Positions 22,338 through 34,261 of a DNA stretch of 64,000 bases are shown here, piece after piece (the first letter of the stretch is position 1; each line of letters begins with the position of its first letter). The notes under the pieces were generated by a model. The model made no database searches and was not told the origin of the DNA. It saw only the letters and a program-made list of their open reading frames with translations. A program made the translations under genes and the position numbers. The stretch is from Maylandia zebra (taxonomy: Eukaryota; Chordata; Actinopteri; Cichliformes; Cichlidae): contig NC_135178.1 of assembly GCF_041146795.1 (NCBI RefSeq), forward strand, positions 1 through 64,000. The letters are read 5' to 3'.

Positions 22338-23118
22338 ACTCATGTGATGGGACTTTCTGTTCTTTGTGTCTTGCTTTGTTTCCAGTGTATCAACATAAGA
22401 CAAACTAAACTCTTACACATATATTATTTAGGATTTAAAAAGAGTTTTAAAGTTTTCTTTAATCTGGGAAAATACAAACTGAGTGATAATTCCACTTTGA
22501 AACAAATGAGCGTACTGTGTGTGCAACAGTAGTGCTGGTCATAGCTGTTAGCTAACTGGGTAAGGGTGTCATGAGTCTGTAGCTCAGTCCACCGGTTTAT
22601 TTAGTTTTAAAGTAAGTTACAGCCTGCCTTTTGGAGGGGTTATATTTCACTTAACACTATCTAATATGCATATCCACATAATTGTGGATTATTATAATCA
22701 TGATAGAAAAAAACGCATTGTGTTTTAAAGAAAATACATTAAGAAAAAGATTGTTAGATTTATATTTCAAATATAACAAAATGCTGATTTTACATCACCC
22801 AAATTATTGTATCTCTACAGTTTAAACATTTAATAAGATTTTGATGATTATTGATTGATTATGCCTTTAATTGTCACTTGCGGTGTTACACGTACATGTT
22901 ACCTGCAGTGAAATGGGACCCCTTCCCTGTTTGAAACAAACTGAATCATTATAAATAAATTATTTTATATTTATTACTTTAAAAAATCCTCAGTACTCAT
23001 ACTATATGACTAGGAATAAACAGTAAGGGAATGATTCTGGATCAGCACCATGATGAAAACCTGTTGCTATACAGTATTCTGAAAAAAGTTGTACAATGTC
23101 ACACTATGTGCATGTGCG
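22338..23118. other. unassigned sequence
   Basis: 3' flank of the chemokine gene followed by AT-rich DNA. A short repeat-like stretch (GATTATGCCTTTAATTGTCA, about 22858) was noticed but not classified. Confidence 0.3.
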
Positions 23119-23431
23119 TGTTCAATTCAATTCAATTTTATTTATATAGCGCCAAATCACAACATAAGTCGCCTCAAGGCGCTTCATAGATACAGAGAAA
23201 AACCCAACAATCATATGACCCCCTATGAGCAAGCACTTTGGCAACAGTGGGAAGGAACAACTCCCTTTTAACAGGAAGAAACCTCCGGCAGAACCAGGCT
23301 CAGGGAGGGGCGGCCATCTGCTGCGACCGGTTGGGGTGAGAGAAGGAAGACAGGATAAAAGACATGCTGTGGAAGAGAGACAGAGGTTAATAACAGATAT
23401 GATTCAATGCAGAGAGGTCTGTTAATACATA

Positions 23432-26400
23432 CACTGTAAAAAAATATTCCGTAGAAAAACAGAAAATGTCCTGGTAATTTTCTGCCAGTACATTTTCTGT
23501 TTTTTTACGGAGGTTTGACGGACCTTTCTGTAAATGATAAAACGGAAAATTCTGTAGATTTACAGTATACTCTCTGTACTATTTACGGACATTTCCTTCA
23601 GCTATAAAACAGAAAATTCCGTTTATTCACAGTATATTTTCTGTATCATTAACTGATATTTTCCGTTAATAGAAAAATTGAAATTTCTGTTTATATTACT
23701 ATTTCCAAGCACTTCTTTTCACTGTAACTCATTAAATATAGTTCTTTATATCCTTAAACGTACATTTCTATGCAATTACAACCTAGTACACCATGTACTC
23801 AAAAATTCATAAATTAAAACTTAAATTAATTTGTGCTTCGTACACAACAACATTGGTACAATTAATGTTAAATATTCTTTTATTCTCCTTAACTCAAACA
23901 CTATACTTAAATATAATGACAGCATCCATCTTGTCATAAAACTACTAAACAGCTGATACATGAACAAAATAACTCACAAGCTTTCAAATTTGAGCATTTT
24001 TATTTCCTTGAAATCAGGTTGCCCTCATGTAAATGTGTTTATTTACATTCATTCAAGTGGCTACCAAGTGTTTTCTTCAAACAGGACACCTGACAAACAA
24101 AAAATGTCATATTTAACGACATGTTCACATTTAATAATATCCAGAGTACCTTTTAGTTAGAATCACTGCCTTGTGGTAGTTTTGCCTCAGCCAAATGGTT
24201 AAGGTGTGGTTTACATCCATCTCTGTCCACTTATGATAGAGTATACACATGTAGTCAGTTATAGCCAAACACCTTTGATTACTGAATTGCATTCACTTCA
24301 TTAATGAAGTGAATGTAATTCACATTTGCGTGAACATTTGTCTGAGATTAACTCTTTGGGCTCTTTACCTTACAATATAACATACTTGAGTCAAAATTTG
24401 TTGACTGTTTAAGTGGTGCCACATGAATACAACTGAACAGATCTAAAGAAGATGTTCCTGAACTTTGGGTTTATTCGAACAGGACTGATGGATAACCACA
24501 GGACTTTTCCCCATATGATAACTACAACACATAATAAATTAAGACAGATTACTGTCCCAAACTTAAAGATAAAAGTGTATTTACGGGACTTGTTTTGTCA
24601 GTGAGGAGCAAAGTATAATTAGAAGTGCTTGTTCTGATGAAAAGTTAAACTGTAAACAGCAGCATAGTGAATAAGGATCTGTGTCCACGAATCCTCAGCA
24701 GTGACAACACTTAAACATCATAGTTCAAAATCCTTAAGGCACACCTTTTTCTCCACGGTGTTCAAATTCTCTAAGCTGGTTAAGTAGAGGAAAAAGTCTG
24801 ACATATTTCATGACCATTAAATGTTAGACTAGGCTCTGAAAACGAGGTTACAGTTACAAACAAAAACCTCTGCTTGTGCGCACAGACCCTAAATCACAAC
24901 AAATAAGACAATAGTAAGACAAATTACTACAAAGTCTTGTTACCGCTCTTCATATAACAGTGTGACAAAGTCCTGAATGCAGCCTGCATGTTAGTACATC
25001 AAGGTCCATCTGAGCTTTAAGTAAAATACACTCAGCTTTTCCTTGGATTTTAAGAGTTGCTCAGTTCATACAGGAACTGCAGCAGTCGGAGTTAACGTGT
25101 CGCTGTGTTGCTCCTCCGTGTCAGCCATTGAGACTAGTCGCAATTTATTCTGAGGAAAAAAAGAGAAACAACAAGACATTTTTAAAAAGTTTGTATTTTT
25201 ATAAATTTTTTTTACCTAGAGCATAAACAACATAAACAAAAAAAGGATTAGGGCTGTGCGATATGACGATATATATCAGATTACGATATAAAAATGTCTA
25301 TCGTTTCATATTATACACTATTCTTTGTTTTGTGGTGTTGCAAAATAAACTGTTTACGGCAATATTTTTTTCATGGTTTTGATGGTCACTGTAGTTGCTA
25401 TATTATTTCTTAAAGTTCTCTCCTTCTCTTATACTTAAAATAACCACACTATGGACGGACAAGTGACTGTTTTTAACGCGTACTTTCGTTACCAACAATG
25501 AGGATAAAACTATCGTGTGTCTCCGCCGTCCGCTTGTTGATTTTCCACATAAACCTTTCACAATAAAGCTCAAGTTTCTGTTGAGACTTTTCAAACTAAA
25601 CTGAAATGATATACATTATTCTCAAACATAAAATTTCAGAATATGCATCAAACAAATGACCTCAAATAAAAACATCAAGTAACTATAAATGGCGCTTACA
25701 GTCACCACGCAGATGAAGGCACAGAGAATACCAGCATGGCCAGCAAGGATGAGGCAGAACCAGAAGGACCAGTCAAAAGAAATCGAGGACCTTATTGTTA
25801 AATGAGGGGCTACCTCTGTAGCATGGACATGGTTTGGTTATGAAAAGTCTGACACGCCCCAGAAAACTGTACTATGCAAATTATGCCACAAACTGGTCCC
25901 CACCACCACTCGAACACGACAAACCTCTTTAACCACCTACACAAGAATCACATGAAAGAGTTTCGAGAGAGTTTACGAATGAAAAGCAAAAAAGAGTCGT
26001 CAGGTGCTCAAAATAATCCTTAGACTCAAACGTTAGAACAGGCTTTTCCTTGCAGCACGCCGTCTAATAAATACTCAGAAAGAAAATGGCGGCCATTTAA
26101 ACTCATGTCTAAAAATGTATAGTTTCATGCATCGGTCAAAACACTCGACTCCTGGTACACGACGCCCAACTGAAAACATTTCACATAAGTCGAGTTGCCC
26201 GAGAATCACAGAATTTACAGAAAATGCACTATTTTGTGATATATATCGTTATCAGGAGAGATACGTCTTATATTGGGATATGAGACTTTGGTCATATCAC
26301 GCAGCCCTACAAAGGATTATAATTCACGTAGAGTTGCATACACATAACACCATTCTGTTGCAACAAAAGCAGTTTATAATTAAAGTAACATACATACCTT

Positions 26401-27930
26401 GAAAAACTAAATCAACCACAACATTAAACTCACCTTGTGTTTGTAGAGAAGGTGATCAGGGTTTTTCTTCATTTCCTGAGACCAGCTGCTCTGGATCATC
26501 ACCAGCTTGTATCTTCATCTTTTTTTTCACTCGGGGAAGTCTTTCCTTTTCTTGGCCATTGCTCTGCACTGGAAAACCAAAGTGTGTGATCAAAGGTGAA
26601 ATAAGGGATATTTTTCCACTGCAGGACTTAAAGTGCTTCAAGTAGTGATAGCTGTTGATCCATTTCTCAAATAATCTGTAAGGATCTGGATTTTTAAGAA
26701 AGATACAAATATCTCTGCTTATATTTGGCTAAAAGCTTGATATAGACAAGGCATATAGAGCCCCTGCACACCAGCACTGCGCTTACATTATAGTTCAATC
26801 AAGAAATAGTTATTATTGATTTATTATTGAATTTTTTTAGTAATAATTTTTAGTATTTAATCACATTAGCACAGTGGGGTGACAAAAATATTCCACATAC
26901 AAGAAATGCTGCTCAGCATTTCATAAATTACATTTTCAACAAATGTTGGAGTAAAAACACAGTTACAGGGAAAATGTGTCTGTCTGTAAATATTAACTAA
27001 ACATTTCTATGTGCTACAAAATAGACATACTGTAATTGTAAATGTGCTGAGGTGAAACTATACTTTCAATAATTTTACCACTACAGTCTGTTAACCACCG
27101 AAATAATCTATGCTGGTCAGCTAGCTAAAAGTCTTTACTTTAGCAGCCCAAATCAGAGGCTAACATTAGCATTTGCTAGCGTCAGCCAGGAAGGTCTGAG
27201 GCTTAAACTAGGGTTAGTGTAACTTTGCCTGAAACCCTTTAAAGTGTACAGTAGAGCCAACTGTAAAACACAGGTATTGATACAGTACTTATTAGAGTCC
27301 TAGAATAATTTCTAGAACCATGAAGTTCTCACTTTCCCAGTTATCCACATCGCTGACTTTCGCTAATTAGCTAGTTAGCAGTCACAGCTGTGTAATACCC
27401 AGAGAGACACAGACAGCTAACTATAATATTTATGAAAACTGGTTCAGCCACTGAAGGGCAAAACTGGTGGTATCACAGTAAAAATTATTTTAACATTAAC
27501 TAAAATAAAGCTTAAGTCATGTTAAACCTAAATAACAATTATTTTAAAAAATGAGTCAGCAAAATATTCCTGACTTGTCTGGAGACAGCCGAAACCAGTT
27601 AACAAATAAATTAACAATTCTTTCTAAATAAAAACACGGAGTCTTTTGAAAAAACATTATTTTAATAAAACGAAACATGAGTTTTAATACTTACCACAGA
27701 AATTTGAAGGCAGTTTCTCCAACTTCAGAATCCAAAATCCAGATGAAGCCTGAAAGAAGCCTAATGGCTGCTCTTGCGCTTACTTTTCCCTCCTTTTCAG
27801 GTTCTTTTTCCCACAATGCATTGCAGTAGTTGAGAAATACAGAAAAATACCTGTAAATGACTAATACGGAAAATTCCTTCACGTTTATACAGTAGATTGT
27901 ACTGTATTTTTACGGATTTTTTTTACAGTG
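23432..27930. mobile_element. TA-flanked DNA transposon (CACTGTAAAAAA ends) inside the L2
   Basis: The TIRs are CACTGTAAAAAAATATTCCG and its counterpart CGGATTTTTTTTACAGTG, about 28 bp with few mismatches, flanked by TA (23430-23431 and 27931-27932). Internal sub-terminal repeats (TTCCGTTTAT, TTTCTGTA and similar) fill the first 250 bp. No transposase was recognised. A minus-strand open frame at 26456-26641 is Lys/Glu-rich and could not be assigned. TA duplication fits Tc1/mariner, but the superfamily is open. A hAT element sits inside at 25250-26310. Confidence 0.8.
25250..26310 (+). mobile_element. non-autonomous hAT with BED-finger remnant
   Basis: The ends AGGGCTGTGCGATATGACGA and TCATATCACGCAGCCCTAC are flanked by the duplication AAAGGATT (25242-25249 and 26311-26318). 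Around 25810-25970 the plus strand reads AWTWFGYEKSDTPQKTVLCK then LCHKLV, a BED zinc-finger start typical of hAT transposases, followed by disruption. A shorter relative is at 47027-47700. Confidence 0.85.
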
Positions 27931-28196
27931 TAGTGAGCGAGAAAGGTGACTGGAAAGGAAAAACTCAATGCATCATGGGAATCCCCCGGCAGCCTATGTC
28001 TATTGCAGCATAACTAAGGGAGGATTCAGGGTCACCTGGTCCAGCCCTAACTATATGCTTTAGCAAAAAGGAAAGTTTTAAGCCTAATCTTGAAAGTAGA
28101 GATAGTGTCTGTCTCCTGAATCCAAACTGGAAGCTGGTTCCACAGAAGAGGGGCCTGAAAACTGAAGGCTCTCCCTCCCATTCTACTTTTAAATAC

Positions 28197-30663
28197 TCAG
28201 GGAACAACAAGTAGGCCTGCAGAGCGAGAGCGAAGTGCTCTAATAGGGTGATATGGTACTACAAGGTCATTAAGATAAGATGGGGCCTGATTATTTAAGA
28301 CCTTGTATGTGAGAAGCAGGATTTTGAATTCAATTCTGGATTTAACAGGAAGCCAATGAAGGGAAGCCAAAACAGGAGAAATATGCTCTCTCTTTCTAGT
28401 CCCTGTCAGGACTCTTGCTGCAGCATTTTGGATTAGCTGAAGGCTTTTCAGTGAGTTTTTTGGACATCCTGATAATAATGAATTACAGTAGTCCAGCCTG
28501 GAAGTAATAAATGCATGAACTAGTTTTTCAGCGTCACTCTGAGACAGGATATTTCTAATTTTAGAGACGTTGCGCAAATGGAAGAACGCAGTCTTACATA
28601 TTTGTTTAATATGTGCATTGAAGGACATGTCCTGGTCAAAAATGACTCCAAGGTTCCTCACAGCGTTACTGGAGGCCAAGGTAATGCCATCCAGAGTAAG
28701 AATCTGGTTAGATACCATATTTCTAGGCTTTTCAGGGCCGAGTACAATAACCTCAGTTTTATCTGAATTAAGAAGCAGAAAGTTAGCGGCCATCCAGGTC
28801 TTTATGTCTTTAAGACATTCCTGCAGTTTAACTAATTGGTGTGTGTTATCTGGCTTCATGGACAGATAGAGCTGGGTGTCATCTGCATAGCAGTGAAAAT
28901 TTATGCTATGTCTTCTAATGATACTGCCTAAGGAAAGCATGTATAATGTAAACAGAATTGGTCCTAGCACTGAACCCTGTGGAACTCCATAATTAACCTC
29001 AGTGTGTGAAGAGGACTCTCCATTTACATGAACAAATTGGAGTCTATTAGATAGATATGATACAAACCACTGCAGTGCAGTACCTGTAATACCTACAGCA
29101 TGTTCTAATCGCTCTAATAGGATATTATGGTCGACAGTATCGAATGCTGCACTAAGGTCTAGCAGGACAAGCACAGAGATGAGTCCACTGTCAGAGGCCA
29201 TAAGAAGATCATTTGTAACCTTCACTAAAGCTGTTTCTGTGCTGTGATGAGCTCTGAAACCTGATTGAAACTCTTCAAATAAACCATTCCTCTGCAGATG
29301 ATCTGTTAGCTGTTTGACAACTACTCTTTCAAGGATTTTTGATATGAAAGGAAGGTTGGAGATTGGCCTATAATTAGCTAAGACTGCTGGGTCTAGAGAT
29401 GGCTTTTTGAGTAAAGGTTTAACTACAGCTAGCTTGAAGGCCTGTGGTACATAGCCGATCATTAGAGATAGGTTGATCATATTTAAGATCGAAGAATTAA
29501 TTAATGGCAGGACTTCTTTGAGCAGTTTTGTAGGAATGGGGTCTAAAAGACACGTTGATGGTTTGGAGGAAGTAATTATTAAAGTTAACTCAGAAAGATC
29601 AATTAGAGAAAAAGAGTCTAACTTAACATCAATGGTACTAAGAGTAGCTGTAGATAATATTACATCTGTGGGATGATTACTGGTAATTTTTTCTCTAATG
29701 ATAAACATTTTATTTGTGAAGAAGTTCATGAAGTCATTACTAGTTAACGTTAAAGGGATTGTTGGCTCAAAAGAGCTCTGCCTTTTTGTCAGCCTGGCTA
29801 CAGTGCTGAAGAGAAACCTGGGGTTGTTCTTATTTTCTTCAATCAGTGATGAATAGTAAGATGTTCTGGCTTTGTGGAGGGCTTTCTTATAAAGCAGCAA
29901 ACTATTTCTCCAGGCTAAATGATGATCCTCTAAATTTGTGACACGCCATTTCCTCTCCAGATTACGAGTCATCTGCTTTAGGGTACGTGTTTGAGAATTA
30001 TACCACGGAGTCAGGTACTTCTGATTAGAGACCTTAGTTTTCACAGGAGCTACAGTATCCAGAGTTGTACGTAGTGAGGAGGTGAAATTATTAACAAGAT
30101 AATCAACTTCTGTTGGGGTAGCGTTCAGATAGCTGCTCTGCTCTATGTTGGTACAGGGCATTGAAGATGATAACAGTGGGTGGATTATATTCTTAAACTT
30201 AGTTACAGCGCTTTCAGAAAGACATCTACTTTGATAAAGTCTACTCTCCACCGCTGTGTAATCAATTATTGTAAATGTAAATGTTATCAGGAAATGATCA
30301 GACAGGAGAGGGTTTTCAGGAAACACTGTTAAATGTTCAGTTTCTACGCCATATGTTAAAACAAGATCTAGAGTGTGATTAAAGTGGTGGGTGGGTTCTT
30401 TTACATTTTGAGAGAAACCAATTGAGTCTAATAACAGATTAAATGCCATGTTGAGGCTGTCATTTTTAGCATCTACATGGATGTTAAAATCACCCACAAT
30501 AATTATTTTATCTGAGCTCAGAACTAAATTAGATATAAAGTCTGAGAAATCAGACAGAAACTCTGTGTAAGGCCCAGGTGGACGATAGATGATAACAAGT
30601 AAGACTAGTTTCTGAGTTTTACAGCTGGGGTGGACGACGTGTGTATGTTTTATGTGTATAGAT
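28197..30663 (-). CDS. L2 LINE ORF2: endonuclease C-terminal part and reverse transcriptase
   Basis: One frame of about 820 codons is open. Order: apurinic-endonuclease C-terminal half with [13 protein letters not shown] and [10 protein letters not shown]; a linker; reverse transcriptase with [65 protein letters not shown] and the catalytic [11 protein letters not shown]; then the thumb and C-terminal region with [17 protein letters not shown] and [20 protein letters not shown]. The frame ends ...SAGLLVVP then TGA; after it the same frame continues as VFKSRMGGRAFSFQAPLLWN, so the stop is probably a C-to-T change at a CGA codon. The N-terminal endonuclease half is missing because of 5' truncation. 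The first codons of the open frame (to about 30698) come from the Rex3 tail. Not mobile as it stands, but young. Confidence 0.9.
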
Positions 30664-30682
30664 TTTTCAAAATTATTACTCC

Positions 30683-32699
30683 ATCCATCCATCTTCATCC
30701 GCTTTATCCGAGGCCGGGTCGCGGGGGCAGCAGCCTAAGCAAAGAGGCCCAGACCTCCCTCTCCCCGGCCACCTCCTCCAGCTTTTCCAGGGGAACGCCA
30801 AGGCGTTCCCGGGCCAGCTGAGAGATATAATCTCTCCAGTGTGTCCTGGGTCTGCCCCGGGGCCTCCTCCCAGTGGGACATGCCTGGAACACCTCACCCA
30901 GGAGGTGCCCAGGGGACATCCTTGTCAGATGCCCGAACCACCTCAGCTGGCTCCTTTCGATGTGGAGCAGCAGCGGCTCTACTCTGAGCCCCTCCCGGAT
31001 GGCCGAACTTCTCACCCTATCTCTAAGGGAGAGGCCAGCCACCCTTTGGAGGAAGCTCATTTCTGCCGCTTGTATCCGCGATCTCGTTCTTTCGGTCACT
31101 ACCCACAGCTCGTGGCCATAGGTGAGGGTAGGGACGTAGATCGACCGGTAAATTGAGAGCTTCGCTTTTATACTCAGCTCCCTCTTCACCACGACGGACC
31201 GGTGCAGCGTCTGCATTACTGCAGCTGCAGCCCCAATCCATCTGTCGATCTCCGGCTCCCTTCTCCCATCACTCGCGAACAAGACCCCGAGATACTTGAA
31301 CTCCTCCACTTGGGGCAGGAACTCATCCCGACCCGGAGTGGGCACTCCACCCTTTTCCGGATGAGAACCATGGCCTCAGATTTGGAGGTGCTGATCCTCA
31401 TTCCCGCTGCTTCACACTCGGCTGCGAACCGTTCCAGTTCGAGCTGGAGGCCCACACCCGATGAAGCCAACAGAACCACATCATCCGCAAAAATCAGAGA
31501 TGAGATTCTGAGGCCACCAAAGCGAAAGCCCTCCGTCACTTGGCTGCGCCTAGAAATCCTGTCCATAAAAATTATGAACAGAACCGGAGACAAAGGGCAG
31601 CCCTGGCGGAGCCCATCACCCACTGGGAACGAGTCCGACTTATTGCCGGCAATGTGAACCAAGCTCTTGCAACGATTGTATAGGGATTGAATGGCCCATA
31701 GCAATGAGCCAGACACCCCATACTCCTGCAACACCTCCCACAGGACACCCCGAGGGACACGGTCGATTGTGGATTGGGTCGAATGTGTTTTGTGGACTTC
31801 TCCAAGTCCACAAAACACATGTAGACTGGTTGGGGAAACTCCCATGCACCCTCAAGTATCCTCGAGAGGATAAAGAGCTGGTCCAGTGTTCCGCGACCAG
31901 GACGAAAACTGCATTGTTCCTCCTGTATCTGAGGTTCGATTAGCGGACGAACTCTCCTTTCCAGCACCTTGGCATAGACTTTCCCAGGGAGGCTGAGGAG
32001 TGTGATTCCCCTGTAGTTGGAACACACCCTCCGGTCCCCCTTCTAAAAGATGGGGACCACCACCCTGGTCTGCCAGTCCACAGGTACTGCTGCTGATCTC
32101 CACACAACATTGCAGAGGCGTGTCAACCAGGACAGCCCTACAACGTCCAGAGCCTTCAGGAACTCGGGGCCGGACCTCATCAACACCAGGGGCTCTGCCA
32201 CCAAGCAGTTGTTTAACTGCCTCAGTGACCTCGCCCCCGGAAATTGGCGGGTCATTCCCCTCATCCCCAGACTCTGCTTCTTCCTCGGAAGACGTGTCAG
32301 TGGGATTAAGGAGGTCCTCGAAGTATTCCTTCCACTGCCTGACAATTTTCTTAGTCGACGTCAGCCAGCACTATACACAGTGCAGGTAGAGCACCGCTTT
32401 CCCCTCCTGAGATGCCTGACAGTTTGCCAGAATCTCTTCGAGGCAGTCCGAAAGTCTTTTTCCATGGCCTCTCCGAACTCCTCCCACACCCGAGTTTTTG
32501 CTTCAGCCACTGCCCGAGCCGCATTCCGCTTGGCCTGTCGATACCTGTTGGCTGCCTCCGGAGTCCCACAGGCTAACCAAGCCCGATAGGACTCCTTCTT
32601 CAGCCTGGTGGCTCCCTTCACCTCTGGTGTCCACCATTTGGTTCGGGGATTACCACCACGGCAGGCACCAACCACCTTGCGACCCCGCCTCTCGCCCTA
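30683..32699 (-). mobile_element. Rex3 (RTE-clade) LINE, 5'-truncated
   Basis: Minus-strand reverse transcriptase pieces in several frames: FRPGRGTLDQLFILSRILEG, GLRQGCPLSPVLFIIFMDRI, SLIFADDVVLLASSGVGLQL (catalytic FADD), then FKYLGVLFASDGRREPEIDR, LTYGHELWVVTERTRSRIQA and RSQLRWFGHLTRMSPGHLLG. The 3' end carries (CCATC)n in plus orientation. Nucleotide sites ACAAAGGGCAGCCCTGG and ACCACCACCCTGGTCTGCCA match, as I recall, the sites used as Rex3 probes in fish cytogenetics. The frame is interrupted several times and the endonuclease region is missing. Confidence 0.9.
31783..31820. repeat. perfect 17-bp inverted repeat inside Rex3
   Basis: ATGTGTTTTGTGGACTT (31783-31799) and its exact reverse complement (31804-31820) are separated by CTCC. 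The palindrome interrupts the reverse transcriptase frame and looks like a local foldback copy of about 20 bp. Confidence 0.9.
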
Positions 32700-32878
32700 G
32701 GACTGAGTTATGTTGTACTGGAAGCTGTTATTACCACAAACATGCAGGCCAGTGGTGGGGGTGGGCTATTCTTGTAAAGCAGCTTTATTTTTATGACATT
32801 TTTTATTGTAACAACCAACGATTTATACAGGAAAATAATGACTATTAACAAGATTGCCCAAACTTTTGCATCCCACTG
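32700..32878. mobile_element. possible Tc1/mariner-type terminal fragment
   Basis: The right edge reads CCCAAACTTTTGCATCCCAC followed by TG and TA, a terminal sequence style seen in Tc1/mariner elements. No matching left TIR was found, so it is a fragment. Confidence 0.4.
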
Positions 32879-32880
32879 TA

Positions 32881-33390
32881 TTAGTATATATTGTCATTAG
32901 TATAATATGAAATAAATTCTGCATGTGTCAAGTCGTGTGCCAACATTTGCTGTGTAGTAGAACTGAGACATTAGTCATTATAAAAATTTATTTGAAATAA
33001 TATTAAAATTCTCACACAGAAAAACATTAAACATAAATATATAAAATATAAGTATTTACAGAGAGACAGGAATAAAAAGGACCAGCTGCTCTCCAGAGCA
33101 GGAACAAGGCTGAGGAGGAAATGCTCCATTGGAGACTGGTGTTGCCTTTTCAGGGACACCAGGATGGCCAGCTCCACCGTCGATGGACCGTCCTGGGACC
33201 CGTCCCTCATCTGCCTCGGAGCTGTCCTCCTCTGTGGGCCTGTAAAACACAGCACAAAACACAAAGAAATGAGAAGGCTGCTACTAGATTTTAATTTCAA
33301 CATTGAAAAAAACCCAAAACAAAACAGGATAATTTCAGATTGGTTATAGATATTTAGTAAAGGTTATCAGTAAAGGGAATTCCACTGAGT
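32881..33390 (-). other. unassigned sequence with a possible exon remnant
   Basis: On the minus strand a splice-acceptor-like TTTACAG near 33243 precedes an open stretch to about 33070 containing PMEHFLLSLVPALE, weakly reminiscent of a BESS motif of transposon accessory or MADF proteins. This is a low-confidence impression. The remainder is AT-rich with no recognised feature. Confidence 0.2.
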
Positions 33391-33941
33391 AAGGCTGGGT
33401 CATATCATACCATTCACAGTAATACCGGTATAATGTTGACAAGGACAAGATGGCGCCTGTGTTTGGCTTTGCCACTTGTGCCGCTACAGCTCGCTGGTAT
33501 AGTTTTATACTGGCCGCTATTGTCACTTGCAAGATTATTTTTACCGTCCTGTGTTTTGATTTTGTCTCTGCCACCAATACTTATGATCGGGGCATGATGT
33601 TGTATATCAAAGATTCAATGGAGAGCTACTGTGACAGCTGGGACAGTTACAGGAAATTTTTCCCTCCACCCTTTGTGTGTTCCTCACCTGACTGCATGTT
33701 ACAATACATATCGGTGGGATTTAACACGAAGAAAAGAAGAAGTAGGGGAACCAGGGCCGGTGTCCAGGTTCGACTGAGAAGGTACTGAAGATTAGCTTCT
33801 TGCATGTGGGAAGAGTCCCGGTGCCTACAACCAATTTATCTACTGTCACCTGGTGCCGACGCTACACTTCAGTTCCCAGCTCGGAATCTATGGTCTGATG
33901 GCCCCATGTTCACTTGGCGTCCCTCCTTCGACCGCCGTTTT

Positions 33942-34107
33942 TGTTGTGGTAAGGACTAATTCAATGGTTCATGCAGCACCCTCTGGTGGTGGTGCCGTGT
34001 GTATTTGTTGTTGCAGCTTGGCAATAAACGGAGTTGCTACGTTAAGACAGAGCTGTCCCAGTCTCGTTAATGGTGCTGCTATTATAAACCTGAGATCTAC
34101 CAAAACA
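33942..34107 (+). repeat. 5' LTR of the Gypsy element
   Basis: 166 bp, TGTTG...AACA, with an AATAAA signal inside (about 34022-34027, in GGCAATAAACGG). Confidence 0.9.
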
Positions 34108-34261
34108 TGGTGTCAGAAGTACTCTAGAGGGAAGAAGAACGTCACGAAAACGGAAGCTTTCTCACTGGAGAGAACTCGCCCTGCAAGTTTGCATTAACAG
34201 CCACAGTAGGAGCTAAGCTAACAAATTAGCAAACGCTAACTAGCATCTTGCGACTAGCAGC

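Larger units (their letters stand above)
23119..30682 (-). mobile_element. L2-clade LINE, split by a DNA transposon
   Basis: The 3' end is at 23119 (TTCAATTCAATTCAATTTTA, in reverse the (TTGAA)n tail after ATATAAATAAAATTGAATTG). The 3' UTR occupies 23119-23431 and 27931-28196, and the coding part 28197-30663. The insertion 23432-27930 duplicates a TA in the 3' UTR; without it the L2 sequence AATACATA-GTGAGCGAG is continuous. The 5' end is truncated where it meets the Rex3 tail at about 30682. Confidence 0.9.

Noticed and set aside
32971-33303. Possible transposon accessory protein with a BESS-like motif
   Set aside because: Only one short weak motif, with AT-rich low-complexity sequence after it; kept as a low-confidence note rather than a gene call.
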